DNA of 64,000 nt, from assembly GCA_001464455.1 (NCBI GenBank), contig LNEI01000024.1, forward strand, positions 1 to 64,000, written 5' to 3'. Every line of letters begins with the position of its first letter. Within the stretch, counting starts at the first letter, position 1. The notes beneath the pieces are model-generated. The model had not been told where the DNA came from. It worked only from the letters and a program-made list of their open reading frames with translations, and ran no database searches. Source of the stretch: Acidobacteria bacterium Ga0077534 (GTDB lineage: Bacteria; Acidobacteriota; Blastocatellia; Pyrinomonadales; Pyrinomonadaceae). This document shows positions 60,308 to 64,000 of the stretch, one piece after another. The translations under genes were made by a program, and so were the position numbers.

Positions 60308-61024
60308 ATGGAATTAAAAAATAAGATCGCTTTTGTTACCGGCGGTAGCAAGGGCATTGGATACGCTATAGCCGAAAGACTGCTTAAGGCCGGAGCGAGC
60401 GTTTTTGTTTGTGCCCGGACTATCCCGGATGTAGAATCCGCCCTACAAAGACTCGCACCCTTCGGTCATATTCTTGGGCGTAATTGTGATGTTCGGAATG
60501 AGGAAGAGGTGCGTTTAGCACTTGCCGATTGCGAGCGAGTGATGGGCGGTATCGACATTCTGATCAACAATGCGGGAATTGGCATCATGGGGAAGACCGT
60601 CGACGAGATTACGCCGGAAGAGTTTCGGGCGACGCTCGAAACCAATCTCTTCGGCGTATATTACGCCTGCCACTTCGCTTTGCCGCAGCTTAGGAAACGC
60701 GGGGGCGGATACATTATCAATATTTCGTCCCTCGCGGGCCAGAATGCCCACCCGCGAATGGCAGCGTACAACGCCTCCAAATTCGGATTAAATGGATTTA
60801 CGGAAGCGCTGATGCAGGAAGTGCGACAGGACAATATCAAGGTTTCTTATATCTGTCCGGGCAGCGTGAATACAACGTTTGGAAACGACACACCATCAGC
60901 GGAAAAAGCGTGGCAGATACAGCCCGAGGATGTGGCAGAGATAGTGCTTGACCTGTTAAGAATGAACTCCAGAACGCTGCCAAGCAAGGTCGAGGTCCGG
61001 CCCAGCAAGCCGCCTGTTCGTTAG
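60308..61024 (+). CDS. Short-chain dehydrogenase/reductase
   Basis: 238-residue classical SDR. Cofactor motif VTGGSKGIGYAIAERL, then NCDVRNEEEV, ILINNAGIGIMG, active site NISSLAG with YNASKFGLNG (Tyr/Lys of YxxxK) and ICPGSVNTTF. Arg in CARTIPD after the second strand suggests NADP(H). Substrate unknown. Its 3' end overlaps the convergent kinase gene by 4 bases. Confidence 0.92.
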   Translation: MELKNKIAFVTGGSKGIGYAIAERLLKAGASVFVCARTIPDVESALQRLAPFGHILGRNCDVRNEEEVRLALADCERVMGGIDILINNAGIGIMGKTVDEITPEEFRATLETNLFGVYYACHFALPQLRKRGGGYIINISSLAGQNAHPRMAAYNASKFGLNGFTEALMQEVRQDNIKVSYICPGSVNTTFGNDTPSAEKAWQIQPEDVAEIVLDLLRMNSRTLPSKVEVRPSKPPVR

Positions 61025-63147
61025 GCGGCCGTGTTGAGAAATGTATCGATTACCCTCGTGAGATCGGCATCACGAAGGGGTTTGATAAGATAGTCGTTCG
61101 CGCCTAGGCTTGCCGCCCGGTTTCGATGCTCAGCGGCGTCGAGCGAGGTGACCATGACGACTGGTATGTGGCCAAAATTCTCATCGGTTTTGACATACTC
61201 CAGAAAGCCCCAGCCATCTATCTGCGGCATTTCGACGTCCGACAAGATCAGGTTTGGTTCCCAGTCGCCGTTTAGCAGCAATTCGAGTGCTTCAGCGCCA
61301 TTATTTGCAGTGATAACGCGAAGTCCTGCCTGCTCGACCATCTTGGTAGATTGCCGACGGATACTGGCACTGTCATCGACGATAAGTACCAGCGGAGCTT
61401 GGGGCAGAGCCTCTGCTTCAGGTGCGGTTACGACTTCAGAACGGGTATTCGCGATGGGCAAATTAATGATAAATGTCGTGCCGCGTTGTGGCTCGGTCAG
61501 AACGCTCACAGTACCACCCCGACTTTCGATAGCTTCTTTCACGATGCTCATTCCGACGCCGCGGCCAGCGTTAAGGTCGATCTTCTCAGCGGTGGTTAGT
61601 CCGCGGTCGAAGATAAGGTAGATAGCGTCCCGATCGTTCATCGACATGGCTTGGTGCTCGGTAATTATGCCGCTGCGTACTGCCTTTTCCTTGAGCTTTG
61701 CCGGTGAGATGCCTGCACCGTCATCGCTAGTTATAAGCGTGACGATGCCGTCTGCAGATTCTACCTTGACGGTGATCCGACCTCGTTCTGGCTTGCCGAG
61801 GAGCCGGCGCGTTTCTGGATCCTCGATGCCATGAACGACCGAGTTCTTCAAAAGATGCAGTAGCGGTTCGATAAGCGTATCGATGACCTGAGTGTCGATC
61901 TCGACTTCGCCGTTCTCGATCTCAAGCACGGCCTTTTTGGCTTCGTCGGTACACGTGACGTGCACATTGCGGCTGAGGCGAGTTTCAAGCGTGCCGAACT
62001 TCACCATTCTGATCTGCAGAAGCTTAGCCTGTATCTCATCAGTCAACCATCTTTGGGCGTCGAATAGATCTTTGAATTTTTTAGCCGTTTCTCTAGATCC
62101 CTCGATTAGGGGTTCAAGTCCTGAGATCCGCTCTTCGATCGCCGACCGATTGACGATCAGGCTGTTTGAGATCTTGATAAGCTCATCGAGTCGTTCGAGC
62201 GATACACGGACTATCGGCGTAGTCGTGGATCTGACGGCATCGGGCCTCGGATTAGCTGGTTCGGGAGGGAGTTGGGCTGCGTGGGCTGGGAGTTTGATCC
62301 CAGAACTGGAAAGTGCCGCCAACGCATTTCGGTACAAAGTATCTAATTCCGCGCCATTTTCATCATCTTTCGCGGTCGTTATGGCTGTTAGTTTCTTGGA
62401 AGACGCAATAAGAAATGTTAGAACCTCCGGACCTGCGGCCGAGCTCATCTCGACTAACTTGTCGAGCAGGTCTTCCATTCGGTGGGCGACCTCAGAGGCA
62501 TCCTTTAGACCGACGATCCCAGCCGCACCCTTGAAAGTATGAGCGTTGCGGCGGACTTCCCAGAGGGCATTCTGATCATCAGCTCGGGCGGAAAGAATGC
62601 CAAGGTTCTCAGCGATATTTGAGAGCAGATCGTCAGCTTCGCTTCGAAATATGTCTAACGTTTCTTCATCGATCTCAAAGTCTTCAACGGCTTCGGGCGT
62701 GTTGACACTTGGCTTATCCACGATAAGGACATCGAAGGATCTATCAATGAAGTCACCAACATCAGTTAGGAAATCCTCGGCCTGAATAGGAACGTCCCAA
62801 ACTGCCGCCTCGATGCGGGCGACTATGTCGAGAACGGCGTACGCGGCACCTGGCGAAACCTTGCCGCTCGCTAAAAGGTGTTCGAGTGCTTCATCGCATT
62901 CTTTGCAGAGATCGATAACAATTGTCAGCTCGTTTTCTTTTGCATTGGATCGCAGACGAGCAAGAGCGCCCCGCGGAACCGAAAGTTCAACAGGATCACC
63001 CGACTGGGCGATGATAAGAAGGCTGCTTCGGACGGATGCTAGATCGTCCTCTGCAGCCATAACAAAGGTTTGTAGTTTATCGCGGTCCATTTGTGCCGCA
63101 GGAGGGGTATCGGAGGTGATGACGGGGCTACTGATTGGCGACAACAT
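61021..63147 (-). CDS. CheA-like hybrid histidine kinase with C-terminal receiver
   Basis: 708 residues. An N-terminal helical region is followed by an Hpt domain with the phospho-histidine in RNAHTFKGAAGIVGL, a dimer helix region (LDELIKISNSLIVNRSAIEE), a CheA-type ATPase (LLHLLKNSVVHGIEDPETRR as N box, SDDGAGIS and GRGVGMSIVKEAIESRGG as G boxes) and a receiver domain (LIVDDSASIRRQSTKMVEQA, LSDVEMPQIDGWG, PLRD). No CheW-like domain is seen between ATPase and receiver. Organisation resembles ChpA/PilL-type kinases of surface motility. ATG 63147 overlaps the upstream gene by 20 bases; ATG 63090 is an alternative. Confidence 0.85.
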   Translation of the reverse strand: MLSPISSPVITSDTPPAAQMDRDKLQTFVMAAEDDLASVRSSLLIIAQSGDPVELSVPRGALARLRSNAKENELTIVIDLCKECDEALEHLLASGKVSPGAAYAVLDIVARIEAAVWDVPIQAEDFLTDVGDFIDRSFDVLIVDKPSVNTPEAVEDFEIDEETLDIFRSEADDLLSNIAENLGILSARADDQNALWEVRRNAHTFKGAAGIVGLKDASEVAHRMEDLLDKLVEMSSAAGPEVLTFLIASSKKLTAITTAKDDENGAELDTLYRNALAALSSSGIKLPAHAAQLPPEPANPRPDAVRSTTTPIVRVSLERLDELIKISNSLIVNRSAIEERISGLEPLIEGSRETAKKFKDLFDAQRWLTDEIQAKLLQIRMVKFGTLETRLSRNVHVTCTDEAKKAVLEIENGEVEIDTQVIDTLIEPLLHLLKNSVVHGIEDPETRRLLGKPERGRITVKVESADGIVTLITSDDGAGISPAKLKEKAVRSGIITEHQAMSMNDRDAIYLIFDRGLTTAEKIDLNAGRGVGMSIVKEAIESRGGTVSVLTEPQRGTTFIINLPIANTRSEVVTAPEAEALPQAPLVLIVDDSASIRRQSTKMVEQAGLRVITANNGAEALELLLNGDWEPNLILSDVEMPQIDGWGFLEYVKTDENFGHIPVVMVTSLDAAEHRNRAASLGANDYLIKPLRDADLTRVIDTFLNTAA

Positions 63148-64000
63148 CGTCAGGAACAAGGTAGGTTTCAAGGGCCTTCATGAGTGTTTCCGGACCAAAT
63201 GGCTTGGTTACATAGCCGGATGTACCGGCCATGCGGCCGCGAACTTTGTCGAAGAACCCGTCTTTGCCCGAGATCATAACGACCGGCAGATTCTTGCCCG
63301 CAGGATTCGCCCGGATCTGTTTGCAGACTTCGTACCCATCCATTCGCGGCATGGTGATGTCTAGCAGCACGAGGTCAGGCATACCTTCTTCGAGCTTTAC
63401 GAGAGCGTCGACGCCATCAACAGCACACACAACATTGTGGCCCGATTTTTCAAGTTTTCCTGAGATCAGTTTACGAACCGTTGGGCTGTCATCTACAACG
63501 AGGATCGTTTTGCCCCTAGGCATTGACTGATGGATCTCACTCTGACGCTGCATTTCGGCGAGCCGGATCGCAACCGTATTCACGTGTCCGCTGAGGATGA
63601 CATCGTTTGGATTGAGACGCGATGCCTCTTGCAGGTAGCGGAAGCCATTCTCTGGATTTCCGAGATTAAAATGTCCAAGGCTCAGAGCTACAAACTCGCC
63701 CGTCGTGAATTCGCGAGTATTCCACTCGGCTTCCATTGCGGTAACAGCGTGTTGCACGACCTCTTTGTTTGCATTGGTGCCAAGAAGTAATCTATCGATA
63801 TCGGTAAGCGTCAGCGTAGCGCAACACCCAGAGCATTCGATCGCTTGCGGATCGTTTGCTGATGAGCAGAATGAACAGACGATGGTTGGAAATACGGATT
63901 CGGCAGCGGGGTTTTCTACTTCTTCGAACCTAGGTTCCGGCACGTCGAAGACCTCGGCGGCAAAAGGATCGTTTGCGAGCGGTCGTGTTGCGAAAGGCGG
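63128..64000 (-). CDS. Response regulator with zinc ribbon and TPR-like segment (5' end outside)
   Basis: At least 290 residues; the frame stays open to the window edge, so the start lies outside. It has a Pro/Glu-rich stretch, a zinc-ribbon (VCSFCSSANDPQAIECSGC), a helical TPR-like part (FVALSLGHFNLGNPENGFRY, LQEASRLNPNDVILSGHVN) and a C-terminal receiver domain (ILVVDDSPTVRKLISGKLEK, LVLLDITMPRMDGYEVCK, VVMISGKDGFFDKVRGRMAG, YVTKPF) of PilG/PilH type. It lies directly upstream of the CheA-like kinase and is likely its partner. Confidence 0.82.
   Translation of the reverse strand, partial: PPFATRPLANDPFAAEVFDVPEPRFEEVENPAAESVFPTIVCSFCSSANDPQAIECSGCCATLTLTDIDRLLLGTNANKEVVQHAVTAMEAEWNTREFTTGEFVALSLGHFNLGNPENGFRYLQEASRLNPNDVILSGHVNTVAIRLAEMQRQSEIHQSMPRGKTILVVDDSPTVRKLISGKLEKSGHNVVCAVDGVDALVKLEEGMPDLVLLDITMPRMDGYEVCKQIRANPAGKNLPVVMISGKDGFFDKVRGRMAGTSGYVTKPFGPETLMKALETYLVPDDVVANQ

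Noticed and set aside
1-64000. Insertion sequence, prophage, integron or rRNA operon
   Set aside because: No transposase, integrase, phage structural gene (apart from the S74 domain of the fibre protein) or rRNA sequence was recognised anywhere in the window.

Overview
The window looks like a chromosomal segment of an Acidobacteriota member, most likely class Blastocatellia (Pyrinomonadaceae-like). This is inferred from gene content: a winged-helix DNA-binding domain fused through one membrane helix to TolB/PD40 repeats, an acidobacterial-type VWA protein, a TonB receptor with a carboxypeptidase-regulatory N-terminal domain, S9 peptidases, DUF4242, moderate GC and several families of intergenic palindromes. 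No rRNA operon, phage, transposase or CRISPR array was seen.

Layout. 1-190: 5' part of a fibre-like secreted protein gene (minus). 303-4276: Fur-type promoter and heme uptake/degradation operon hmuTUVS with terminator. 4293-6689: large fibre/S74 protein (minus) with fifteen 17-residue repeats. 7022-9220: membrane-bound wHTH/PD40 regulator. 9277-13516: Ycf48-like protein, small membrane proteins, an esterase and a thioredoxin-fold protein. 13622-15799: DPP-IV-like peptidase (minus). 15967-18457: DUF4242, PH-like protein and a 2-oxo acid dehydrogenase E2. 18690-21365: OmpA-like, VWA and Cys-motif proteins. 21467-24489: DUF6986, UraH-like and UraD-like genes (minus), divergent from a PhyH-type dioxygenase; both Ura homologues lack canonical active-site histidines. 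24486-27887: malQ, a lipoprotein and an alginate-lyase family protein. 27984-32676: succinate dehydrogenase operon, containing one ORF broken by an in-frame amber codon and a 157-bp palindromic element between sdhA and sdhB. 32784-43775: YegP, NamZ, an oxidoreductase, ASCH, HerA-like, YdeI, DUF3052, miaA, YhhN, VOC, tRNA-Leu(UAA), NfeD, PP2C and metB-like genes. 43985-48515: leuABCD (minus), divergent from a LysR gene with a well-placed candidate operator. 49747-51216: PilZ and a YbdK-type carboxylate-amine ligase. 51255-56848: vitamin B12 uptake locus, with cobalamin riboswitches in front of both btuFCD and the TonB receptor btuB. 57273-61024: secreted proteins, gatB and an SDR. 61021-64000: CheA-like hybrid kinase and a zinc-ribbon response regulator (minus, running off the window).

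How it works together. Two separately regulated tetrapyrrole import systems are present, heme by Fur/iron and cobalamin by riboswitch. The leucine pathway is one operon with a divergent LysR gene. Four kinds of structured intergenic sequence recur: an ACGCAAAG-octamer element, a GCGGAGGCCCGCGCG hairpin, a CCGCCTGCGGTAGCGGGCGG hairpin and a TGGGACA heptamer cluster. They explain most gaps inside otherwise tight operons. All functional calls come from reading motifs by eye; no database search was run.
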